Assembly: GCA_003158255.1 (NCBI GenBank) | Contig: PMIH01000181.1 | Span: 4,482 to 50,778, forward strand | Length of the DNA stretch: 46,297 nucleotides | Direction of reading: 5' to 3' | Origin: Rhodocyclaceae bacterium | GTDB taxonomy: Bacteria; Pseudomonadota; Gammaproteobacteria; Burkholderiales; Rhodocyclaceae | Part shown: positions 15,795 through 25,060 of the stretch, in pieces | Numbering within the stretch: position 1 is the first letter of the stretch | How the letters are laid out: every line of letters starts with the position of its first letter | Program-made: the position numbers and the translations under genes | Notes under the pieces: generated by a model | Seen by the model: the letters and a program-made list of their open reading frames with translations, nothing else | The model's database searches: none | Told to the model about the DNA's origin: nothing

Positions 15795-18044
15795 ATGAGG
15801 TTTGTCGTACTCGCCGCCTATGTCGTATTGACCGTCGCGTCCGCGCACGGCGCGCAGGACGAGCGCGTGCCAAGCTTCGAGCAAGTGCGGGCCGAGCACC
15901 GACCATCCGACTGGATCGTCGCCGACCGTGACGGCGTGCCGCTGCAACGCGTGCGCCGCGAGTTGCGCGTGCGACGACTGGCCTGGATATCGCTCGCGGA
16001 GGTGTCGCCCGCCTTGCCGGCGGCGCTGGTCGCCGCCGAGGACAAGCGCTTCTGGGAACATGGCGGCGTCGACTGGGCTGCCGTCGCCAGTGCGGCTTGG
16101 GATCAGATCGGCATCGGCAACGCGCGCCACAAGCGCGGCGCGTCGACGCTGACCATGCAGCTCGCCGGCATGCTCGACCCCGCGCTGCGGCTGGAATCCG
16201 GCCAACGCCGCGACCTGCGCCAGAAGTGGAACCAGCTCTGGGCCGCACGCGCCATCGAGGCGCAATGGACCAAAGCGCAGATCCTCGAAGCGTATTTGAA
16301 CCTGGTGCCCTGGCGCGGCGAAGCGGTCGGCCTGCCCGCTGCCGCGCGCATCTGGTTCGGCAAATCGCCCGACGGTCTCGACCTGACCGAGAGCGCGCTG
16401 CTGGTGGCGCTGCTGCGCCAGCCGCGCGCGGCACCCACACTGGTCGGCACTCGCGCCTGCACAGTGATCGCCAACCTCGACGCGACCGCCATGCCCGGTG
16501 TGCCGCGGCCCGATTGCCCATCGGTGAAGACGCGTGCCTTGTGGGCGTTCGACGCTACGACGCCGCGTTCGGCGCCGGACGAGATCGGCCTCGCGCCGCA
16601 TGCGGCACGGCGCGCGCTGGCCGAGTGGGGCACGCGGCCGGCGCCACCCCCTGCGCGACCCGGCGGCGAGCCGGTGTTGCGCACGACACTGATGGCCGAC
16701 GTCCAGCGACAAGCGATCGAGAGCGTCGCCACGCACTTGCGCGAACTGTCGCGCCAGAACGTCGAGGACGGCGCGGCCATCGTCATCGACAACGCCAGCG
16801 GCGAGATCGTCGCCTACGTCGGATCGAGCGGCACGCTATCGGCGGCCACCGAGGTGGATGGCGTAATGGCGGGCCGGCAGGCCGGCTCGACACTGAAGCC
16901 CTTCCTCTACGGACTTGCCATCGAGCAGAAGCGGCTCACGGCCGCTTCGCTGCTCAACGACTCGACGCTGCAACTGACGGCCGAAAACGGCGCCTACATT
17001 CCGCAGAACTACGACCACGCCTTCCGCGGCTGGGTGTCGGCCCGCGTCGCGCTGGCCTCCAGCCTGAACATTCCGGCGGTGCGAACCCTGCTGCTGGCCG
17101 GCACCGAGGCCTTCCATCGTCGACTGCTCGACTTCGGTTTCACGACGCTCGTCGAACCGCCGGATCGTTACGGCCTCGCGCTGGCTTTGGGTGGTGCCGA
17201 CGTGCGGCTGATCGATCTCGCCAACGCCTACCGCGCGTTGGCCAACGGCGGCCGCTGGCAGGCGACCGCGCCGCTGACCGGCCAGAGTGAGGCGCGGCCG
17301 GAGCGGCAAGTCATGACGCCTGCCGCCGCTTTCATCGTCAGCGACATGCTGTCCGACCGCGCCGCGCGCGCGCTCACCTTCGGCCTGGAAAACGCGCTGG
17401 CGACGCACGTCTGGTCGGCGGCCAAGACCGGCACCAGCAAGGACATGCGCGACAACTGGTGCGTCGGCTTCACGCGCCGCTACACCGTCGGAACGTGGGT
17501 CGGCAATTTCTCCGGCGCACCGATGTGGGATGTCTCCGGTGTGCAGGGCGCCGCGCCGATCTGGCGCGATCTGATTCACGCCGTCGCCCCGAGTGAACGC
17601 GAAGCGCCGCCGCCGGCACCGAGCGGCGTCAAGGCTATCGAGGTCCGCTTCGAGGGCATCGCCGAACCGCCGCGCCGCGAGTGGTTCCTGCGCGGCACGG
17701 AAACGCCGGTAGTGGCCTTGGCGACGGGTGAGCCAGACGCACTCGCGCCCGCCATCGTCTATCCTGCCGACGGCCTGATCGTCGCCATCGATCCCGACAT
17801 TCCGCTTGACGCCGAGCGACTGGTGTTGCGCATGACGCCGGAGCGCGCCGACCGGCATTGGCGGCTGACGCGGCTCTCGGGCAAGCCCTGCCAGCAGATG
17901 CTGGCGCCCTACGCGACCTGGGCGCCACAGCCGGGCGACTGGCGGTTGGAACTGCTCGATGCCGAGGGCAAGGCGGATGCATCGGTGAAGTTCAGCGTGC
18001 GCGGCGGCGCGCGGCATGCCGATGCCTGCGCAGCCGGCCAGTGA
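15795..18044 (+). CDS. pbpC: Penicillin-binding protein 1C (bifunctional glycosyltransferase/transpeptidase)
   Basis: Start at ATG 15795, directly after the A2M stop. GT51 motifs EDKRFWEHGGVDW, KRGASTLTMQLAGML, RKWNQLWAARAIEAQWTKAQILEAYLNL; TP motifs GSTLKPFLYG, SSLNIP, KTGTS. Confidence 0.93.
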   Translation: MRFVVLAAYVVLTVASAHGAQDERVPSFEQVRAEHRPSDWIVADRDGVPLQRVRRELRVRRLAWISLAEVSPALPAALVAAEDKRFWEHGGVDWAAVASAAWDQIGIGNARHKRGASTLTMQLAGMLDPALRLESGQRRDLRQKWNQLWAARAIEAQWTKAQILEAYLNLVPWRGEAVGLPAAARIWFGKSPDGLDLTESALLVALLRQPRAAPTLVGTRACTVIANLDATAMPGVPRPDCPSVKTRALWAFDATTPRSAPDEIGLAPHAARRALAEWGTRPAPPPARPGGEPVLRTTLMADVQRQAIESVATHLRELSRQNVEDGAAIVIDNASGEIVAYVGSSGTLSAATEVDGVMAGRQAGSTLKPFLYGLAIEQKRLTAASLLNDSTLQLTAENGAYIPQNYDHAFRGWVSARVALASSLNIPAVRTLLLAGTEAFHRRLLDFGFTTLVEPPDRYGLALALGGADVRLIDLANAYRALANGGRWQATAPLTGQSEARPERQVMTPAAAFIVSDMLSDRAARALTFGLENALATHVWSAAKTGTSKDMRDNWCVGFTRRYTVGTWVGNFSGAPMWDVSGVQGAAPIWRDLIHAVAPSEREAPPPAPSGVKAIEVRFEGIAEPPRREWFLRGTETPVVALATGEPDALAPAIVYPADGLIVAIDPDIPLDAERLVLRMTPERADRHWRLTRLSGKPCQQMLAPYATWAPQPGDWRLELLDAEGKADASVKFSVRGGARHADACAAGQ

Positions 18045-18050
18045 GCGACG

Positions 18051-18668
18051 CTACCTTACGCGCAGATAAACCGACTTCCGCTCCCAGTTGCGCGTGCCGG
18101 CGTAGCGGATGGAAATGACATAGCGACCCGGCGGCAGGTCGTCCTGCGTCAGCGTGTTCTGCTGCCGCACCGCGGCCTGGCCATTGATGCGCACATCGGG
18201 GCTGGCGACCATTTCCTGCTTACTATCCAGATCCTGGTCGTCGAGCGGATAGATCGTCAGGTCCACATCGCCCTTCGGCTCGCCGACATGCGGGCGGCCG
18301 AGCGCGTTGGCGATTACCTCGACGTCCATGGCATGTTGGCCATCGACCGGTTCGAGCACCTCCCAATACACTTCGCGGACCTCCGAATTGCCGTTGTGCG
18401 CTTCGGCCGTGATCCGCTCGTGGCGTTGCTTGTCGGCGATCACGACCACGGGCTGGCCGGCGATGGTGGCATCGAAACAGCGGCCGATGCGGTCGACGCA
18501 CGGCAAGCGGTCGAAGTAACTAGCATAACTGGGGGGCGGCGCCGGCGGTTGCGTTGCGCAGCCCGCGAGCAGTGCGACAACAGCAGCAAGGGTGGCCGGC
18601 CCGATAGTACGGGCGGCTTGATCGATCATTCGGGTTCTCCAACGGTGCAGGCGGTGCCGATCCCACAC
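18051..18668 (-). CDS. Hypothetical lipoprotein
   Basis: Lipobox-like VVALLAGCATQ; likely start at MIDQAARTIGPATLAAVVALLAGCATQPP within the 205 aa ORF; convergent with pbpC. Confidence 0.6.
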   Translation of the reverse strand: MWDRHRLHRWRTRMIDQAARTIGPATLAAVVALLAGCATQPPAPPPSYASYFDRLPCVDRIGRCFDATIAGQPVVVIADKQRHERITAEAHNGNSEVREVYWEVLEPVDGQHAMDVEVIANALGRPHVGEPKGDVDLTIYPLDDQDLDSKQEMVASPDVRINGQAAVRQQNTLTQDDLPPGRYVISIRYAGTRNWERKSVYLRVR

Positions 18669-18672
18669 AATC

Positions 18673-18695
18673 GGCGTACCGCCACGGCTGACTCT
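18673..18695 (+). repeat. 23-bp interspersed motif copy 4 (intergenic, at the 3' side of the EF-G-like gene)
   Basis: GGCGTACCGCCACGGCTGACTCT. Confidence 0.6.
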
Positions 18696-18698
18696 TGA

Positions 18699-20753
18699 TT
18701 ACTCTTCGTCTTCCTTCAGCTTGAACGAGGCCGCCAGCTTCTGCTGCGTCTGCGGTGGTACGGGCGCATGGCGCGCGAACTCGATGGTGTAGGCGCCTTG
18801 GCCACCCGTCACCGACTTCAGCTTCGATGCATAATCGGTGATCTCGGCCAGCGGCACCTCGCCGGCGATGGCCACCGAGCCATGGCCACGCGGCGTGGTG
18901 CCGGTGACGTGGCCGCGCCGCGAGGAGAGATCGCCGGCGATGTCGCCCATCGAATGTTCGGGTACGATGATCTCGACGTTGACGATCGGCTCCAGCATGA
19001 TCGGATTGGCGCCCTGGATAGCCGCGATGGTGGCCTTGCGACCGGCGGTGGTGAATGCGACGTCCTTGCCATCGACCGGGTGGGTTTTGCCGTCATAGAC
19101 GATGACGCGCAGATCGTCGACCGGGTAGCCGGCGACCACGCCGTCGGATAGCGCCTGGCGTACGCCCTTCTCGACGGCCGCCATGAATGCGCCCGGAATC
19201 ACGCCGCCCTTGACGCTGTCGACGAACTCGAAGCCGGCGCCGCGCTCCATCGGTTCGATCTTCAGATACACCTCGCCGAACTGGCCGGCGCCGCCGGTCT
19301 GCTTCTTGTGCCGGCAGTGGCCTTCGGCGTTCTTCGTAATCGTCTCGCGATAGGGAATGCGCGGCGGCTTGGTGTCGAGTTCCAGCTTGTATTGCGTCGC
19401 CATCTTTTCCAGCTTGTAGCGCAGGTGCATTTCGCCCAAGCCCTGGATGACGGTTTCATGCGTGGTCGGATGCCGGTCGACGCGGAAGCACGGGTCTTCG
19501 AGTTCCAGCTTGTGCAAAATCTCGAACAGACGCTGCTCGTCGTTCTTCTTCCGCGTCTCGACGGCCAGGCCCTGCATCGGCTGCGGGAACTCCAGCGGCT
19601 TGAGGTGGATGTGGTCTTCGTCGTGCGAATCGTGCAGCACGGCGTCGAACTCGATCTCCTCGATCTTGGCCACGGCGCCGATGTCGCCCGGCCGCAACTC
19701 ATCGACCTCGACGTAATCCTTGCCTTGCAAATGGTAGAGGTGGCCGGCCTTGAACGGCTTCTTGCCATCGCCGACGAAGAGTTGCGAGTCCTTGCGGATG
19801 GTGCCCTGATGAACGCGGAAAACGCCGACCTTGCCCATGTAGGGATCGGCGATCATCTTGAAGACGTGTGCCAACACATGCTTCTTCGCATCCGGTTCGG
19901 CATGGAAGGATTCGATATTCTTGTCGCCTGGCTCACCCTTGTAGAACGGCGGCGCGTTGCCCTCGGCCGGATTCGGCGCCAACGAGGCCAGCACATGCAT
20001 CAGGTGGTCGAGGCCGGCACCCGTCTTGGCGGAAACGAACAGGATCGGCACCAGGTGGCCTTCGCGCAGCGCCTTTTCGAACGGCGCATGCAGCTCGCCG
20101 GGCGCCGGATCCTTGCCGTCTTCAAGATAGCGGGCCAGCAGGTTCTCGTCTTCTTCGACCAACTGGTCGATCAGCTCGCGGTGCGCGTGGGCGACGGTAT
20201 CGAAGTCGGCATCGCCGGCTTCATGTTCGAGCACCTCGACGACGTCGGCGCGGTTGTGCGCAGGCAGATCAAGGAGCTTGCATTCCGCGCCGAAGCGCTC
20301 GCGGATATCGGCAACCAGTCCCGGCAAATCGACGTTGTCGGCATCGATCTTGTTGACGACGATCATGCGTGCCAGATTGCGGGCCTTGGCAGCGCGCATC
20401 ATGCGCTCGGTCATCAGCTCGACACCGGTCTGGGCGTTGACGACCACCAGGGCGGTATCCACGGCAGCCAGCGCGGCAACGGCCTGGCCGGCAAAATCCG
20501 GGTAGCCCGGCGCATCAACCAGATGGACGTGCACGCCCTCGGCGGCGAAATTGACCAGCGCCGAATTCAGGGAATGACCGGCTGTCTTTTCCTGGGTATC
20601 GAAATCGCAAACGGTGCTGCCCTTCTCGACGGCGCCCTTGACAGTGATCGCCCCGGCGCGGAACAGCAATGCTTCCGCGAGGGTGGTCTTGCCGGAACCG
20701 CCGTGACCTACAAGTGCAACTGCGCGGATCGATTCGGTGGCGTAGATCGCCAT
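18699..20753 (-). CDS. Elongation factor G-like translational GTPase (EF-G paralog)
   Basis: 684 aa; GHGGSGKTTLAEALL (G1), DAPGYPDF (G3), NKIDADN (G4), full EF-G domain IV/V regions (GGVIPGAFMAAVEKGVRQAL; LEPIVNVEIIVPEHSMGDIAGDLSSRRGHVTGT). Confidence 0.9.
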   Translation of the reverse strand: MAIYATESIRAVALVGHGGSGKTTLAEALLFRAGAITVKGAVEKGSTVCDFDTQEKTAGHSLNSALVNFAAEGVHVHLVDAPGYPDFAGQAVAALAAVDTALVVVNAQTGVELMTERMMRAAKARNLARMIVVNKIDADNVDLPGLVADIRERFGAECKLLDLPAHNRADVVEVLEHEAGDADFDTVAHAHRELIDQLVEEDENLLARYLEDGKDPAPGELHAPFEKALREGHLVPILFVSAKTGAGLDHLMHVLASLAPNPAEGNAPPFYKGEPGDKNIESFHAEPDAKKHVLAHVFKMIADPYMGKVGVFRVHQGTIRKDSQLFVGDGKKPFKAGHLYHLQGKDYVEVDELRPGDIGAVAKIEEIEFDAVLHDSHDEDHIHLKPLEFPQPMQGLAVETRKKNDEQRLFEILHKLELEDPCFRVDRHPTTHETVIQGLGEMHLRYKLEKMATQYKLELDTKPPRIPYRETITKNAEGHCRHKKQTGGAGQFGEVYLKIEPMERGAGFEFVDSVKGGVIPGAFMAAVEKGVRQALSDGVVAGYPVDDLRVIVYDGKTHPVDGKDVAFTTAGRKATIAAIQGANPIMLEPIVNVEIIVPEHSMGDIAGDLSSRRGHVTGTTPRGHGSVAIAGEVPLAEITDYASKLKSVTGGQGAYTIEFARHAPVPPQTQQKLAASFKLKEDEE

Positions 20754-20849
20754 GATGCAACTCCCTGTATGTTGTTGGTCGTTGCGTTCGATTCTACCCC
20801 TAAGATTTGCGGCGCCGCGGCGACCGCTGCGACTGCTGCGCCTCTGCTT

Positions 20850-20872
20850 GGCGTACCGCCACGACAGACTTT
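20850..20872 (+). repeat. 23-bp interspersed motif copy 5 (intergenic, 5' side of the EF-G-like gene)
   Basis: GGCGTACCGCCACGACAGACTTT. Confidence 0.6.
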
Positions 20873-21002
20873 CCCAGCTCTTGAAACAGTTCCCATTGCG
20901 TGCTAAGAAGAATGGCTCTATTCGCGTTAACTAGTGACAGGCTCGCGGCCTGAGCCTCTGGATTGTCAAACTGGTCGTATTGGTAGCGGCCAGGAGGGCG
21001 AA

Positions 21003-21803
21003 ATGAGGCAACGGGAATTGAAGAAGCTGAAGGCGATGGTGGCGAAGCTCACCTTTGCGCAGCGCCGGGAGCTTACAGATGCATTGGTGGCCGAGGATGG
21101 TGCGGCGGCTTCCGTTGGCATCATTGAGGCCCAGGAGAAGCGGGCGACGTGCCCGCATTGTGGAAGTGAGCGCGTGGTCAGGAACGGCAGCGCCAGTGAC
21201 TTACAGCGCTACAAGTGCCGGGATTGCAGCCGGACGTTCAACGCCCTGACCGGAACACCACTGGCCCGCTTGCGCCAGAAGTCGAAGTGGATCGCGCAGG
21301 CCGAGGTGTTACGTGATGGCATGACCATTACGCAGGCGGCCAAGCGGTTGAAGGTGGCACGGAGCAGAGCATTCCGCTGGCGCCACCGCTTCCTGGCGGT
21401 ACCGAAGACCGTTCAGGCTCAGTCGCTGACAGGGATTGCCGAGGCAGACGAGACCTTCTTCCTGGATTCCCGCGAGGGACAACGTCGCCTTGACCGGAAG
21501 CCGCGCCGACGCGGCGGCAGAGCCGCCAAGCGGGGTCTATCCAAGGAACAAGTTCCGGTGCTGGTCGCTCGGGATCGCTCAGGCGCTACAGCCAACTTCA
21601 TTCTTGTTGCTGACGGCAAGGCGGATCTCGTGGCAGCCCTCAAACCTCTACTGCCCTCAGATACGATCTTGTGCACCGACGGCAGTAGTGTGCTCGCCGC
21701 TGCCGCCAAAGCGATCGGTGTGACCCATCGCCCGGTCAATGTCTCTGCCGGCCGGCGCGTTATTGCCGGCGTCTATCACATCCAGAACGTATGCGCCCGG
21801 TGA
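21003..21803 (+). pseudogene. IS1595-type (ISXO2-like) transposase, 3'-truncated by an IS66 element
   Basis: MRQRELKKLKAMVAKLTFAQRREL...CPHCGSERVVRNGSASDLQRYKCRDCSRTFNALTGTPLARLRQKSKW (zinc ribbon) and ISXO2-like catalytic region GIAEADETFFLDSREGQRR..., LCTDGSSVL; ends abruptly at GVYHIQNVCAR where the IS66-type terminus begins. Confidence 0.8.
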
Positions 21804-22905
21804 ACACAGGGTGGCTCGGAGGTGGGCCAAGCCGGAGTGGATCTCAGACGTGAGCTGAGGTTTGCCAGCGATGCGGCAGCAATTCCTCGATGCGGCTGGC
21901 CGGGTGAGTCGGCAAGCACGTCAAGACGTCCTTGAGGTAGGCGTACGGATCGTGACCGTTGAGCTTGGCCGACTGGATCAAGCTCATGATGGCAGCGGCA
22001 CGTTTCCCCGCACGCAAACTGCCCGCGAAGAGCCAGTTTGATCTGCCCAGGGCAATCGGCCGAATGCGGTTCTCGTTCCAATTGTTGTCGATCGGAATGT
22101 CGCCGTCGTCGAGAAAGCGCATCAGCGCCACCCAGCGGTTCAAACTGTAGTCGAGGGCCTTGGCGATCGGAGACCCCTTGTGAACCAGTTTGCGCTGCGC
22201 AACCATCCAGGCATGGAGTGCATCGGCAATCGGCCGGCTCTCGGATTGCCGTAACTCTCGTCGCTCGTCAGCTGTCAGTTCCGCCGCCCGTTTTTCGATT
22301 TGGTACAAGTGACTGTAGAACGGCAGCGCCGCTTCGGCGATCTGGCTGCGATGATTGGCGTGCAGGTCGAAGAACTTTCGGCGCGAATGCGCCAGGCATC
22401 TGGCGTCGGTGATTCCCTGGGTCAGGAGTTGCTTGTACCCTGAGTAGTCGTCGCAGACGAGGATGCCCTTCCAGTCACCGAGAAAGTCCTTGGCATGCTG
22501 GCCGGCGCGGCTCTCGGCAAAGTCATAGACACAGCCTGGATGGCGTCATAGACGGTCGTGCAGTAGCTCCACACAAACGCCCGTTTGGTCTTGCCCGCCC
22601 CGGGATCCAGCATCGCCACCGGCGTCTCGTCGGCATGGAGCACCTTGCGGGCAAGGAGGATGTCTTTCTGCGCCTCGACCAGCGGATCGAGCGCAACGCC
22701 GGTTTGTCCCACCCACTGTCCCAGGGTCGAGGGCGGAATCGCCAAACCGCTGCGTTCAAAGATGCCCGATTGCCGGTACAGCGGCTGATGATCGGCGTAC
22801 TTCGCGACCATCACCTGCGCCAACAGGCCGGCAGTGGGCAGGCCCTTGTCTATTACCTGAGCGGGCACGGGTGCTTGAATCAGGGTCTCGCACTGGCCGC
22901 TGACT
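21788..22905 (-). mobile_element. IS66-family element remnant (one terminus present, the other missing)
   Basis: Terminus-like GTATGCGCCCGGTGAACACAGGGTGGCTCGG at 21788 followed by an IS66 TnpC-type reading frame on the minus strand; homology fades near 22905 with no second terminus recognised. Confidence 0.75.
21844..22905 (-). pseudogene. IS66-family transposase (TnpC), N-terminally truncated and frameshifted
   Basis: QCETLIQAPVPAQVIDKGLPTAGLLAQVMVAKYADHQPLYRQ...LHADETPVAMLDPGAGKTKRAFVWSYCTTVYDAIQAV / frameshift near 22530 / VYDFAESRAGQHAKDFLGDWKGILVCDDYSGYKQLL...IDNNWNENRIRPIALGRSNWLFAGSLRAGKRAAAIMSLIQSAKLNGHDPYAYLKDVL. Confidence 0.85.
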
Positions 22906-23025
22906 ACCTGCTCCGACTCATACCCCATTGGACAACGCTCCTCACACACATAATTTCCGACAGGCTCGACCTTTGCGAAACAGCCACTTCGCGCAACCGC
23001 TCCTGCTTTTCTGCAGAATTCAATC

Positions 23026-23544
23026 TCACCGCCCGACGACGATTGCGTGCCCCGCCTCCATGTCGAGCTCGGTACGCACATAGAGATCAATTGGAGTGGG
23101 CTCGAACCACAGCTTTGCAGAAATCTCGAATACCGCAAGATTGTGTGAATGAGAAACGGGGTCATGAAAAGGCGTAACGCTTATCGTTTCGGCCAGGATT
23201 CTCGGTTCAAACGTCGCAATTGCGTGCTTGATGCTACTGGCGATCTCGGGCAGATCAAGTTCGCTGTATCGCCGACCTGATATGGGCGCAAGACCGTAAT
23301 TGAGTGTACTGTTCCGGACTCTTGGTGGAAGCGTGAGAGTGCCTCGTGATTCAAACTGCGTCGAATTCAGCAGCCAGGAAAGGTCGCGAATCACTGCATT
23401 GTAATAGTCGATACGACTTATACCCAATTTACGCACTTCGGTGCTACGATCAGGAAATTCGTCGGTAAGACGGTCCAGCAACACTGGCATGAATTGGGCT
23501 TTTCGATCCGCCATCGCAGTCCCGGCCCAGTCAAACTTCGCCAA
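23026..23544 (-). CDS. tssE: T6SS baseplate protein TssE (gp25-like)
   Basis: FMPVLLDRLTDEFPD...GISRIDYYNAVIRDLSWLLNSTQF...SRGTLTLPPRVRNSTLNYGLAPISGRRYSE...; alternative start MADRKAQF at 23514. Confidence 0.87.
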   Translation of the reverse strand: MAKFDWAGTAMADRKAQFMPVLLDRLTDEFPDRSTEVRKLGISRIDYYNAVIRDLSWLLNSTQFESRGTLTLPPRVRNSTLNYGLAPISGRRYSELDLPEIASSIKHAIATFEPRILAETISVTPFHDPVSHSHNLAVFEISAKLWFEPTPIDLYVRTELDMEAGHAIVVGR

Positions 23545-24220
23545 ACATCAAGCGAAATAGCGCCGAATCCGGTCCGCCTGAATGAATTATCTGCCTGGCC
23601 GGCCGCGACGGTGCCGTCTCAGCCCACCAGAAGCTGCGATGCCGGCGCAAGGGAAACTGATCCCTGAGATCGGGCCAGGGAAAGTGCGTCTGCGGCCTTA
23701 CCTTACCTGACTCCGCAATGCCGAGATCCTTGAGTATCCCAGAGGTTGAATCCAAGCCCGTGATGTCCGCGGTGTGCGTCAGGTCAATCACCCGTCGGTC
23801 GAACTCCTCGGACGCCATCGATCGACCAATGCAATCGCGAATCAGTTGGTCGAGCTGGTGAAGCCAGTCGCATTGTGGCGGTAGCAAGGCTCCCAACGCC
23901 TCGCCTCGAAACTCCTGAAGGATGATCACGGGAAACACACGGCCAAAGCGATCAGCGCTCGGTGCCAGACAGCCAATGACTGCCTCCTGGCTCCAGACGC
24001 CCGGTGTTATCGCGAAATGCCAAAGCGGCGCGACCAGATAGCGCTCCCGCCAGTCTTCGGGCTCGACGACGGCTAGATGCTTCATGCCATCCCGCATCCA
24101 CTCCTCGATGGTCGAATCAAAATCGGGCAGAATCCTCCTGCTGAAGAACTCGCTTTCCGAGGGCAGTTTGCCGAACCAGGCCGGCTGCCCGACAAATTGG
24201 GGCACTCCCGTCACCAACAT
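23531..24220 (-). CDS. tagF: T6SS-associated protein TagF
   Basis: 229 aa; QPAWFGKLPSESEFFSRRILPDFDSTIEEWM...WRERYLVAPLWHFAITPGVWSQEAVIGCLAPSADRFGRVFPVIIL. Confidence 0.88.
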   Translation of the reverse strand: MLVTGVPQFVGQPAWFGKLPSESEFFSRRILPDFDSTIEEWMRDGMKHLAVVEPEDWRERYLVAPLWHFAITPGVWSQEAVIGCLAPSADRFGRVFPVIILQEFRGEALGALLPPQCDWLHQLDQLIRDCIGRSMASEEFDRRVIDLTHTADITGLDSTSGILKDLGIAESGKVRPQTHFPWPDLRDQFPLRRHRSFWWAETAPSRPARQIIHSGGPDSALFRLMFGEV

Positions 24221-24274
24221 TTTCCCTTTTCGCGCGAGCCAAGTATGATCGATGCAACAGACTTTGGGATTTCA

Positions 24275-25060
24275 CTAAGCACGTTCAGTCACCTCCGGAC
24301 GAGTGCCAAAAAACGTGGTCTCGTCTTTGCACCCGAGCCAAACAGCTAGCGCCGTGGCATTGTCGCCCCATCCGCAGCTGACGGGCCCGCCTTTACCGAA
24401 CAGCCTTTCGAGCCAGTCGCGTGGGTTCTGCGATTGTCGCAGGCAACTTTCCATCAATTGCTCGTCGACCGCATCCCAAAAGCCATCGGAGCACAGTAGG
24501 AACATATCGCCTTCCTCGACCCCGATCGGCTCGGCACTCAACATGTCAGCCGGTATGTCTTCAGCACATACGGACGCGTAGAGACGGTTCCGGTCGGGTG
24601 CGCCACGCACCGATCCTCGGTGTAATCCCGCATCGATTACTGACTGCAAGACACTGTGATCGCGTGTCAGCAGATGAGCGCGTTGATTGCGAAACAGGTA
24701 GATGCGTGAATCGCCAAGTTGCAGCCAAAGAGCTTTCCGCTCCGTCGTATCGACCAGCAAGCACGCCACCGTCGAATCCATCCGATTGGCGCCTGGCTGC
24801 ACACGACGCTCCCGATCAAGGCTGGATCTAGCAAGGCCGAGGCCTCGCTGTAGTACTTCTTTGCTGGTTAAAGGTTGAGCCGAGAATGCGCCAAGCATTT
24901 CCTTTACCACAGCCTTCGCAGCGATATCGCCAAACCCGTGTCCGCCGGCACCGTCGGCGAGAATAAAGCATCCTTTGTCATCATTGGCAAGAAAGCTGGC
25001 GGCATCCTCGTTGACGACCCGATCGCCTCTCTCGGTCAGCGCTGCGACTGCAATCCTCAT
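24275..25060 (-). CDS. pppA: PP2C-type Ser/Thr phosphatase of the T6SS threonine-phosphorylation pathway (PppA-like)
   Basis: GDRVVNEDAASFLANDDKGCFILADGAGGHGFGDIAAKAVV, LQLGDSRIYLFRNQRAHLLTRDHSVLQ, LLCSDGFWDAVD; 4-bp overlap with the FHA gene. Confidence 0.88.
   Translation of the reverse strand: MRIAVAALTERGDRVVNEDAASFLANDDKGCFILADGAGGHGFGDIAAKAVVKEMLGAFSAQPLTSKEVLQRGLGLARSSLDRERRVQPGANRMDSTVACLLVDTTERKALWLQLGDSRIYLFRNQRAHLLTRDHSVLQSVIDAGLHRGSVRGAPDRNRLYASVCAEDIPADMLSAEPIGVEEGDMFLLCSDGFWDAVDEQLMESCLRQSQNPRDWLERLFGKGGPVSCGWGDNATALAVWLGCKDETTFFGTRPEVTERA

Noticed and set aside
19308-20906. Plus-strand 532 aa ORF antisense to the EF-G-like gene
   Set aside because: Antisense shadow ORF; EF-G motifs are clear on the minus strand.
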